Of a stretch of DNA of 64,000 nucleotides, positions 21,801 through 32,170 are shown in pieces; positions within the stretch are counted from its first letter, which is position 1, and every line of letters starts with the position of its first letter. This DNA comes from Antitrichia curtipendula. Lineage: Eukaryota; Streptophyta; Bryopsida; Hypnales; Leucodontaceae. Under the pieces are notes generated by a model. It was not told the DNA's origin and searched no databases. It worked only from the letters and a program-made list of their open reading frames with translations. The stretch spans positions 43,599,570 through 43,663,569 of the forward strand of contig OX579634.1 in the NCBI GenBank assembly GCA_951230915.1, in the 5' to 3' direction. A program made the position numbers and the translations under genes.

Positions 21801-22175
21801 TCAACATTCACTATAATCGAAAACATCCCTCAAGAATACTCGACATTTTATGACGGTGCTTTTCACTTGAAAACCAGGCCTGAGCATGAGCACTACTATT
21901 GTAGCCATTATGTCGTTGTCCGCATCTATGATCACAGAGTCATGGTATCGTTTTCCCCATAACCCATCCTCAAAACCCTGGCAAGAGGGTCAAAAGGGAA
22001 AGAATGAGAGTTTATGAAGCAAGTAAATTGCTTTTGCGAGATCTAGAAAGTTAAGACCAAGTTCGCTCTGTTCTCCACCATCACCCAACAAGATAAGCAT
22101 CTTCACAAGCCAAAAATGAGCATCCTCGATCAAGGTTGGTGGAAAATTGCACAGAACCGTCTGAGTAAGTCGCAT
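21801..22175 (-). pseudogene. GIL1/IRKI-like gene fragment (C-terminal part)
   Basis: Minus-strand translation gives LDLAKAIYLLHKLSF, then after a frameshift DPLARVLRMGYG, and after a second shift YHDSVI and LMLRPGFQVKSTVIKCRVFL. This is the C-terminal signature of the plant GIL1/IRKI family (DUF641-type proteins linked to gravitropism in light). It matches the order in the better-preserved gene at 37456-38697 (ARAVWLLHELAFSFDP ... MIRPTFRVRKSIIRSRVFLC). Two frameshifts and a missing N-terminal part make it a pseudogene. The copia LTR starts 84 bp past its stop, so the retroelement inserted beside or in this locus. Confidence 0.75.
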
Positions 22176-23030
22176 TCTTTGAAATAAAGTAGTGACGGAA
22201 AATCTTTCTTCTATTCTTTAAGTAAATATAAATTTAAAAGTTGTACTTTTGAAATTGTACTAATTCAATGCCATGCAGTTTTTAAATTGGTTGAAATAGA
22301 TTTTTTTGATCAATATGGATAAGAGTGTCGAAGGTTACAAATATAGCTTATTTCAAAATTAGCAATCACTAGCCTACACTTGCCTAGTGACATGGGATCT
22401 TGGTTTACACTATAGTCATTTCTACACTATAATATCACTTGTCAAAAAAAATTCAGTTTTTTAAATACGAGGTGGTTTATATATTTCACCTAATTGAGAA
22501 ATATATAAAAGACAAAGCCCTTAAAAATTCAATTGATCAACTTTCCTTAGATATAAAAAGAATAATTTTTAGTAAAATTTGGAACAAAGACAAGTCTTAA
22601 AGAAGTAGTAGTAAAAAAAATAAAATTATATCTAAGTTTTCATTAACATTACTTATTCTTCCAATACGGGAAATTGAAACATATTGTCAAACCTAGAGTT
22701 CTTAGAATATAAGCTAGTTGGACTGGGACACCAAGTAGAACAAAAAGTATATATTTTTACTTATGGTCCAATTGGTCTAATGTATACGCCTTTGATCCTT
22801 GATTTTATATGACTGTAGTGAAAAGAAGAATTCTTTAAGTCCATTTTTTAGTTTGATATGCCTTTAAAATGAGAAGGCATTAGGTTAGAATATAAAATTT
22901 AGAACTAATTTTTTATAAAAAGGTTAGAAATTCTCTGTGGCCTCTCGAAAATGTTTGGTCACACCCTTGATCATTTGTTAAAAGAAGCCACTCACAAACT
23001 ACAAAGAGATAGAAGATTTCTTGCAACCTA
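22176..23030. other. AT-rich spacer, no gene seen
   Basis: No sustained reading frame or repeat was recognised between the GIL1-like fragment and the decayed gag region. Confidence 0.5.
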
Positions 23031-25978
23031 TGTCAACCCTTGTTTTTAACACTTGGGAATCCGATAAGCCCAAAAGACTCAAACGCAATAGAATCACCCT
23101 TAGGAAAATGTCAACGCCTTGTTAAAAACACTATCCCAAATGTATCTCAAAGTGAAATAGAAGAGTCAGACATTGACTTTGAGGTTTATTTAGTTCTACA
23201 ATTTTACTATAATTACAAGAATCCACAAATAAAAACCAAGAAGAATTAAAAATTCTTTTCTAGATACTACCATATTCTTTAAAAATAGAAAAACTTTCTT
23301 TTCCTATACTTGAAGTATCTACTAGTCTACTATGGGCTCAATCTCTGGTTGACCACACCTTTCTAAAACCAAAAGCACTTGACTTTGAAACAAATGCCAT
23401 ACTCTCAGAGTATTTGAGAGAAACATGGAATCATCAATGTCATATTGTGGTAGAAAGATTGAAAAGTTATTTAACCCCTACCTGTGAAAGAAATTTAGAA
23501 GCATCTTTTATAAGTTCAGTTCATCCAAATCGGTTTAAGACACGATCTCATTTTAAAATATCTATTAACCAATTTTTGAATATTAACTTCAATGAAAACA
23601 TGAATCCTTATAGTTTTCAAAAGACCCCATTATTTCCAGATTATAAGGTACCTGATAGTGTACCTACTTAATTACACACACCAATTTGTGAAGACAATTC
23701 GTGGATAGAAGATTATAACATGGCACACCCAAGGCCTATAAATTTAGTTAATTTACCACAATATTACAATTAAGCGGACTCAAACCCTGACCATCGATCA
23801 CCTGAATAGATTCAATATAGTCTGTGTTGCCAACATGATCTTGAAAGGCAATTTCCTTACTACCTTCCTAGCCACACTATTAGACATTGCTTAGAAATGG
23901 CATCAAACCAATGGACCATTTAACACATGGAATGAATTACAAGATGCCTTCCTAGCCTAGTTGAGACTATTAGCCTTTACATAGAGTTTACAATTATGAC
24001 TAAGAACCATTAGAATGGCACTAGAAGAAAATGTGAACAATTACTGTGGTAGGATGGAATATATTTTGCAACACTAGATAGGTCATGAGATTCCAAATGC
24101 ATATTTAAATCGGGAATATTTATAAGAGGATTATATCCTCCAAAATTCAAAATTGCTATAAAAGAAAAGAATCTCAGAGATTTGGCCATTGTTGTACAAT
24201 ATGCAAAATAATATGAAGAAGGAAGGATAGGTGAGGATCAAATGGTCACCATTGATCTTAATCTATATCCCTCAAATTTGTCACATCTGCAAATGGAGAT
24301 CCAGTACCTTCCTATCAACCACCACCATATTAACCTCCATCAATAAAAAATTATCCTACAAAACCTACACTAGTGGTCCCACCAGTTCCTAAGATTAAAG
24401 ATACTAAAGCAAATTTATTAAATAAATTAGTAGAAGAAATGGCAGATTTGAGAGTTCAAATTACTAACGCGCCAATAAAAAAATCTAAACCTACTAACAC
24501 CATAACTAATATTTGGTGTACAAATTGTCAAGGATATGGCCATTTGCCATTTGAATTTCCTTCACCTACCACTAAAATTACAAATCAAAGACCTCATTGT
24601 AATTTATGTAGAGGAAATCATCCTATTTATAAATGTTGGAATTTAGCACTAGTTAAATGAGATTTGCAAGCTATAAAGCAAGTTTTGCAAGTTGATGCTA
24701 ATAAACTATAGATAAATAAAACAAATGATAATGAAAGATCTTTTCCAAGAGCCAATAACGGTCCTCCGATCAATTTCAACGATAATTATTTATATTGGAG
24801 TGATACCTATAGTAGACCACCAATTTGGAATGGATCTCCATCTAACCCTGGAAATACATGCCAATATGGACTTCCAGAAAGAGGTAAACACTTAGTGTGC
24901 TATAAGATAAACCAGCCCATTGTGGTCAGAATTTCGAGTCTGCCCTCATGCCATTGCTGAAAATTTTCAAATTTTTTCTCACTCAAAGACAAGTGTGAAA
25001 AATAGTGAGAGCAATTGAAATTTTATTTTTCAGACAAAGTGTGAATTAGTTATGTATTTTTGAAGTGATCTTCCCAACACGGTCAACAAGCTGCCCTTTA
25101 ACCAACAGAAAGTGTATCCAATATGCTCATCTTAATCACCTAAAGTGGTCACGAAAATTTCTAATGTGGAATGCCATGAAAAATCACTTCTTACAGTGAT
25201 TTACACTGAAAAATTGGGTATTCCTAATGAAGTCACTAATCACTCCATAGGTTAGATATTGATTGTGGTCTGAAAAACCATCATGGGGTCATAAGATGTC
25301 CACTATGGGTCATCTGACCGTAATGGGCTGGTTTACCTTAGATGCGGTGAGTTAGGCTACTATGCTAATGAGTATCCCAATCCGAAAAAATAAGTAGGAT
25401 ACCCGCGATGGTGTGGAAGATGTCATGAAGAAGGCCATTTACTTGAAGACTGCAATATCCTAGCGAGAAAATTTCCACCATCTAATAGAAACTATCCTAG
25501 GAACAAACAAATTCAATTTCAAGAACTAGATAATACAAGGGCATCCAATAATGTTTCACATGCTTTGTTTGAAAAAAAAACTTATTTTAGAAATGTATTT
25601 GTTGCTACAAGAGTTGAGAAGGCTAAACAAAACTTACTAGAAACTCAAACCCATAGTGAAAGTGATAATGGAGCTATGAAAACTATAATGTTTAAGTCAC
25701 CTTTGGAAATAGAACCAATAATAGAAAATAAAATAAAACAATCAAAGAAATCCACTCTAGATTCAATTCATCCAAATAAATAAATGACTTGGAAAGAAAG
25801 ACTAGGAAAATTACACAAACAATTACCTAATCCAACAATGGAGCCACCAAAAGTAATCAATCCTATAACTATTCTTGTGCCTTTACCTAGTTTTTATCAA
25901 ATACCTGCAAAAAAGGTAAATCCCCAACTTAACACAAGGTTTGACAAAACACAAAGTTCCACGAAACCTAAACCCTAA
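23031..25978 (+). pseudogene. Decayed Ty3-like gag with several CCHC zinc knuckles
   Basis: Broken plus-strand frames show a Retrotrans_gag-like pattern: NTWNELQDAFLA near 23930, RMALEENVNNYCGRME near 24010, then FIRGLYPPKFKIAIKEK and an ALA-type helix near 24110-24210. Zinc-knuckle sequences follow: CTNCQGYGHL (about 24520), CNLCRGNH (about 24600), CYRCGELGYY interrupted by a MITE (24895 / 25339), and CGRCHEEGHLLEDC (about 25420). No protease, reverse transcriptase or LTR was recognised. Assignment to Ty3 rather than another gag-bearing element is tentative. Many stops show that it is inactive. Confidence 0.6.
24905..25338. mobile_element. TA-flanked MITE (Tc1/mariner-like), 434 bp
   Basis: Terminal inverted repeats AGRTAAACCAGCCCATT.GGTCAGA lie at both ends, flanked by TA (24903-24904 and 25339-25340). 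Removing the element and one TA restores the Cys-Tyr-Arg-Cys codons of a zinc knuckle, which fixes the boundaries. TA target duplication fits Tc1/mariner-type (Stowaway-like) MITEs. Confidence 0.82.
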
Positions 25979-25989
25979 AACCTATGAAA

Positions 25990-27033
25990 TTGTAAAGTTT
26001 TGTAAATTTGTGAAATCTATTAAATATCAATATTTGAATTTTTGAAATCTAGAAAAGAAGCTAAATCTGAAATTTTGAAATCTACAAATCATTGAGATTA
26101 GTGTTTCAAAATCTACAATCTACAAGTCATAGACAAGTCACAATGAAATCACAAATGAGTTACAAACTTGTTATATATTAGTTGCAAACGAATTGCCAAA
26201 CAAGTCACACAACTTCTTGATTGAATGACCGACCTCTAGATCAAACCACATTCAAAGGTACCATTGGGATTACTTTTGTAGGACAGGACTTAAGTCCTTT
26301 TCTAAACTTTTGAAGCTCTCAATTACTTTGATATTGAATAATATAAACACTTTCTGTTCTATCTCAATCATCATTCATGTTCATTTTTATATTAAAAAAG
26401 ACGTTCACATGTTTTTACTTTTGAATATTATAGAAAATAAAAAAATATTCAAATTATAGCAAAAGAGTCCTTTTCTACTCTCTCTTTTGAATATTTATAC
26501 ACATGATTTTCTTGAATTCAATCACAATATTATTCATTAGAAATTAGATCCTTTTTCTACCATTGAAAAACCTGACAAGCTAACAACTAGACTTCAATTG
26601 AAACTTTAGTAAATAAGTTTAGATTTATCTATGAATAAAAGAATATTAGTCTTAATATGATTTGAATTACTAGTAGAAAAGGACTAAAATGACTAAATTT
26701 AATAGATTAGCCTTAAAAAATAATAGCTTCAAAGAAGATACATTGCAGATTTCAATGCGTCTGACCTCTTTTGTGGTACCTTTGAGTGTGATTTTACCAC
26801 TTGAAAGTGGCAGTGAATAAACAACTGCGTCAAGAAAGTTTGTTGACAAAGTTCCAAATAGATTGTCCGATGAGAAACAACCTCTTTATTCTTTTGTGAC
26901 TACAATTCTAAAAACAATTGTCTTATCCTAAGTATTTGGAAGGCCCCTAATTAGCACCAATTGCAAATGTCTTATGCAACTAAAAAGACCAGGTGTTCTT
27001 TGTAGTCGCAAAACCTTCATTTTCTTCTAGTGA
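25990..27033. repeat. Degenerate copy of the CACTAG MITE family
   Basis: Shares 'aatctacaa..aagtcacaa' words with 18310-18500 and ends 'gtcgcaaaaccttcattttcttctagtg' at 27033, as does the MITE at 18114-18763. The left end is not clear; an ACTAGTAGAAAAGG near 26670 may be the terminus of a shorter member. A third related stretch is 52250-52660. Confidence 0.55.
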
Positions 27034-28212
27034 TCTAATCTTTACAAATGTTGAAGTTTCATCTTTCAATATTTTTAGGAAAAAGTACACACATTTTATA
27101 ACTTTTAAATTCTAATCAATATATTGGTAAATGGGTTGAAAATATATGAAAAGAATTTACCAAAAGAAACTTTCATGTTTATCTTTAAAAGAATTATAAA
27201 GTGGAAGGCGGTACAAGATGAAAGATAAAAGCAAACTGCTATTAACTTTGACAAGAAATTGAGAATGGTCTAATTCCAATGGTGAAATTGTTCTAATAAA
27301 CAATTCAAATATTCCCTTTCTTAAATTTTTTTATTGAAAATTTTCAAAATTTAGAGAAAAAGACAAGTTTATATGATTTTTCTACCTCCATTGCTTGCAA
27401 AATAAAACTCCTCATAACTTTCATTTAATTATTTGAAATTGAACGGTTCAAATGCTTTTGAGAAGGTATCAGTTTATACAATCCAAAAAATAATAATTAA
27501 TCTCCCTTTAAAATACACTTTAGCTATCCAATTTTACTTTGAAATTGAAAACACCTTTATAACTTCTACAAAAAACACTGGAATAGCATGCAAGATAGCT
27601 TCATTCTTAGAATATGGGTAACAAGTATGTGGAACAAAAGTTATAAAAAATTTTATGCAAAAATTTCAAAATACGAAGTCAACAAGTAGGTTCCTTGGTC
27701 CAATAGGGATTAAGGCAACATCTGAATGCATCTGGATAAGAGTTTGAACAAGATCCTATTACTGAACAATTAAGCTTTTGTTAGGTCTTGTCAATAGTTA
27801 CAAGGGGGTTCTCAATCCCCTTAGAATGCATATCTTGAACTCAATACATATGACTAAAGGTATATTCCCACTTAGTGTTAGAGGTGTTGTTTGGAATATG
27901 AATCTGGTCCAAAAGTACTAGGTATAAATTCATTCCTAAGACCCTTACTAACAACACCTTTAACAACAAGTGCGAACATACTTTAAGCATTTTCAGTGCA
28001 CTGAAAATAGATGTACCTAAAACTGACCCTAGGCTCTCATGTATGTGTATGTATCGGAAAGCTGTACATTTTATCCAAGAATCTAGATGGAAGGGTTTTA
28101 AAAACAAGTCACTATTATTTGTTGTTATCTTAGTACCAGAGGGTCTACTCCTTGAAGTTGAAACAATCCTGTCACTCCTAAATAGAAGCAGCACATGATT
28201 TTACCGAACATG
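27034..28212. other. AT-rich spacer, no gene seen
   Basis: Only short open frames occur and no motif was recognised. The stretch ends at the left inverted repeat of the tyrosine recombinase region. Confidence 0.45.
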
Positions 28213-28240
28213 CGTAGTCGTCCGGGCGGAGAATCTCGAT
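28213..28240 (+). repeat. Left inverted repeat of the tyrosine recombinase element
   Basis: CGTAGTCGTCCGGGCGGAGA plus 8 further bases match the complement of 36699-36726 at 25 of 28 positions. They enclose the tyrosine recombinase gene. The GC-rich sequence stands out from its AT-rich surroundings. Confidence 0.75.
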
Positions 28241-28666
28241 GACATGTCATCAAGCCATTGGCGCAGAGAAGCCTAGTTACAGAATAGTAGCTTGAAGCCT
28301 TTGTGACATTTGATACACGCTACCAACCAACACGGTAGGACTGAACAAATAGGGCAGTAGTAAAACGTTTTAGAACAGCTCTTCCTCGTTAACAAAATAC
28401 CGTAACCAACTCCCTTCATTGACAGAGTTTTGTCACGGAAGCTCTTCATTAACGACCAGTGGATGAAAACAGATGAAATTTCAAAAAAATTTGAATGTCC
28501 AAACAATTAAGCTATCTAAATCTACCAGTTCGCAGATTGTGACAAATTAAGCTATCTAAATCTACCAAAATCTACAAACCAATACATACGTACTGTATGA
28601 TTGTCTAATTTATACACAAGAATCTGTACTCACATTGAGTATGTACTATTGAAAATTTAGTACAGT

Positions 28667-28900
28667 AATGGTTTAGCAATTTGAAAAATTGTTTACAATG
28701 GATGATCAGCCAATGCTTTAACCAATGGTTTAGCAATTTGAAAAATTGTTTACAGTGGATGATCAGCCAATGCTTTAACCAATGGTTTAGCAATTTGAAA
28801 AATTATGTACAAAACAATGTCTAATTATGGAGCTTTAACCAATGGTTTAGCAGCTTGAAAAATTATGTACAAAAAAATGTCTAATTATAGAAAATGACAA
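28667..28900. repeat. 57-bp tandem repeat, about 4 copies
   Basis: Units start 'aatggtttagcaatttgaaa' at 28667, 28724, 28781 and 28841, the first three almost identical and the fourth diverged. A related tail continues to about 28900. Confidence 0.88.
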
Positions 28901-28959
28901 AAAAAAGATAACATTGTAGTAGTCTGTAGTAGCATGTATGCAACAGAGATGATCTATAT

Positions 28960-29465
28960 GAAAACAAATAACAATAGTTATGTTAGTAAATGATAATAAT
29001 AAAAAATAAAAAAATAAAAAAATAAAAATAATACATTCACAATATTGAAAATGAAAAGGTGCAATAATTTACCAAATAACAATAGTATTGTTTGTGAGTG
29101 TAAAAAATATGTAGAAAAAAAAATTCAAATAACTTATTAACAATATTAAAAATGAAAATATAAAATAATTTATCAAATAACTTATTGTGACGTTAGTGAA
29201 TGATAAAAAAAAAACATTAATAATATTGAAAATGAAAAGCCGCAAGTAATTTATCAAATAACATAGTAAAGAACATTAGTAAATGATAAAATATAAAAAA
29301 CAAATAAATTCAAATAATACATCAAGTATATTGAAAATGAAAAGGTACAACAATCTACCAAATAACAATAGTAATGAACATTATTAAATGATAAAACATA
29401 AAAAACAAATTAATTTAAACAATACATCAACTACCGATTGACAATGAAAAGGTATAGTAACTTAC
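28960..29465. repeat. A-rich repeats, about 110-bp diverged unit
   Basis: Several diverged copies of 'attgaaaatgaaaaggt...aataatttaccaaataacaatagta' with intervening A/T runs. This is probably part of the 3' flank or non-coding body of the tyrosine recombinase element. Confidence 0.6.
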
Positions 29466-31069
29466 CAAGCGAACACTCAAACAGAGTGTTTCTTTTTCTT
29501 TGATTTTTGAACCGTATTGTAGTTGACAGAAATATGAAAGGTAGCATTGTTAACATTGTTGAAAAGAAATGTCAATGAAGATAGGGGTGCCTTCTGTGTA
29601 AAAACTTCATCATCAGATTGAGAAGAAATGTCCGCACCAACAAGTTCAGCTTCCTGGTGGACTGCAAGAGGCATTATGTTCTCATCATTCTTATATTATT
29701 CGATAGAATGAGGAACAACACGTTTGTTTGAAGTAGCCCCAGGAGTTGTATTAACAACCAAGGCATTTTTAACTCGACGAGAGCCAAAAGTACCAATTAC
29801 TGTATTGGCGACATTGCATTGTTGGTTGGATAATGCATGTGAATTGCTAGTATTGGTAGAAATAGTATCCGCTTTGCCAGAATGTCGTTCATCTTGTTGG
29901 CTACTTTGGCCATCTTTATGAGAAGGAGGCTCATGTAGGGATTCTACATGAGTTTCTTCCCAATCAAAAGTTTGGCTCAATTCCAAGAGCTTCTCAATTG
30001 ATTCAACTTCGGTAGGAATGTTGTTATCCGAAAGGTTGTTTCCGCAAGCATCAATCATCTCCTCCATGAAAGTTGACTTTCCCTTCAAAACGGGACTTGG
30101 AGAGACGTGAATCACATCCATTTGGGTAGTATGTCCATCACCAGAAAATATTGGCGATTGAAAGTCTGGAAGTACAGTGCGTCCAACTGGAGGATCAAAA
30201 ATTACTGATGGAAAACGAACTGGATGTGCACCAATATTCGGAGGTGTTCTAATTTGCATTTGGTTCGATCTTTGCACAGCATTGAAAATATTGCCACAAC
30301 TTGGAATATGTTGCTGTCTGGGTGGATTAGTGGCAAATCCAGATGTATGAAATGGCCCTGTAAAATCAGGAGGTCGAGGCCAATAACCAGCAATTGGACG
30401 AGTAGAACTTGTAACATGCATTACAGAACCACGGTAATTATCAACTGGAGGTAAAGGGACAGATGGAAACCCTTTGCCATTCTTCTTTGAAGGATCCATA
30501 CTACTTCGAGATCCAGTTTCACATGAATTTAATTCATGTGTTGCAACATCAAGATCAGATTCGGAACCAAAATGAGCATGGTCAAAAACCTCACCATCAC
30601 ATTCAAGTTCTTCATCAGCAACAAAAGCGGTGGGATCATCATCCATGAACGCTTCGGCTTCACTCTCTTGATCCTCTTGTATAGATTCAGAACAACTAGC
30701 GTTATTCTGGTTCCGGTGGTACTCTTCCATTACCTAGTTGTAATGATCTTCACACTACAACAAAATCAGTGTTTTATGACTGCAAAATATGACTGCAATG
30801 AGTTGTAAAATCGAAAAATATGACTGGCCACAGAAATCACTATAGATGACTGCAACATGACTGACATGAGTCATTACCGACGAGTCGCTTCGGACATCAG
30901 TCATATTGGTAGTTATATTTTTTGGGGGGTATAATTATCCATAATTAGCCGTATTTTTTGCCAACAAGGCATATACTTTGACTATCTTTAAGGGCTTGAC
31001 TTTTTTTTGAGTTGCTCGGGCAAACAAAAATAAATCCTACGTGGCATGTGACTCCATGTAGTCATTTTT

Positions 31070-31410
31070 TGGGCTGACGTGGAATATGACTGCGGTCAGT
31101 CATATTTTGGCTAATGTGGCATATGACTACGGTCAGTTATATTTTGGCTGACGTGGCATATGACTACGGTCAGTCATATTTTGGCTAATGTGGCATATGA
31201 CTACGGTCAGTCATATTTTGGGTAATGTAGCATATGACTTTGTACAGTTATATTTTTTGTAGATGTAGAATATGACTCTTGTTAGTCATATTTTTGAATG
31301 ATGTGGAATATGACTCTTGTTAGTCATATTTTTGAATGATGTGGAATATGACTCTTGTGAGTCATATTTTACTAATGTAAAATATGACTCTTATGAGTCA
31401 TATTTTGGTT
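31070..31410. repeat. Subterminal ATATGACT tandem repeats of the CACTA element
   Basis: About eight imperfect units of 40-45 bp combine 'atatgact', 'cagtcatatttt' and 'gatgtggaa'. The same words recur inverted near the right end (32750-32850). CACTA transposases bind subterminal repeats of this kind; binding here is inferred. Confidence 0.8.
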
Positions 31411-31969
31411 GATGTGGTAGTTCATATGGATGTCAATGGTAGTTTATAACTAATAGCAATCATATTTTGAAAAATACAAAGTCATATTTTGGAAAAGACT
31501 CCATGTAGTTAAAATTGAATATATATGATTTTAGAGATATACAAGAGATAATCATATTGGAAAGGAAGAATGTAAAAATGAAAGCAACTCTCTTCATTGA
31601 CATTTATTAGTCACCAATACAAAACATATATACCACAATGAATCATTTCACAAAATCCAATAAGGCCTATATTTCTTACAATAATGTGAAGATGGCTTTA
31701 TTGGATTGCAAGTAGCCTCCAATGACTTTGTTTCAACTTTTAGTGCCTGCATAAATAATTAAAAAAATGGGAGGTTAATTTTTAGTAAATGAACAACAAA
31801 GCTCAACCTTCAAAGGCTTACAACAACACAAAATATGTAGCTCAAGTTTAGGGTAGGAAAAATAAGAATGGTGATGGAAAAAACAAGAAGAAAAATAAAC
31901 AAGTACTAAGAAAAAACAACAAGCAAGAGTTAAAATGCAACAAGAAACAAGAAACAACAACTAAGACAC

Positions 31970-32170
31970 AATAAGAAATAAGAAGCAACAACTAGGACAC
32001 AACAAGAAATAAGAAGCAACAACTAAGATACAACAAGAAATAAGAAGCAACAACTAAGATACAACAAGAAACAAGAAGCAACAACTAAGACACAACAAGA
32101 AATAAGAAGCAACAACTAAGACACAACAAGAAACAAGAAGCAACAACTAAGACACAACAAGAAACAAGAA
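31970..32170. repeat. 36-bp A-rich tandem repeat
   Basis: About five copies of 'caacaactaagacacaacaa' followed by 'gaaataagaag', grading into a longer purine-rich tract to 32440. Located inside the CACTA element. Confidence 0.85.

Noticed and set aside
23031..25978. Endogenous pararetrovirus coat-protein region
   Set aside because: Zinc knuckles alone do not distinguish it, and no movement protein, protease or reverse transcriptase was found; the gag-like helical blocks favour a Ty3-type retroelement.
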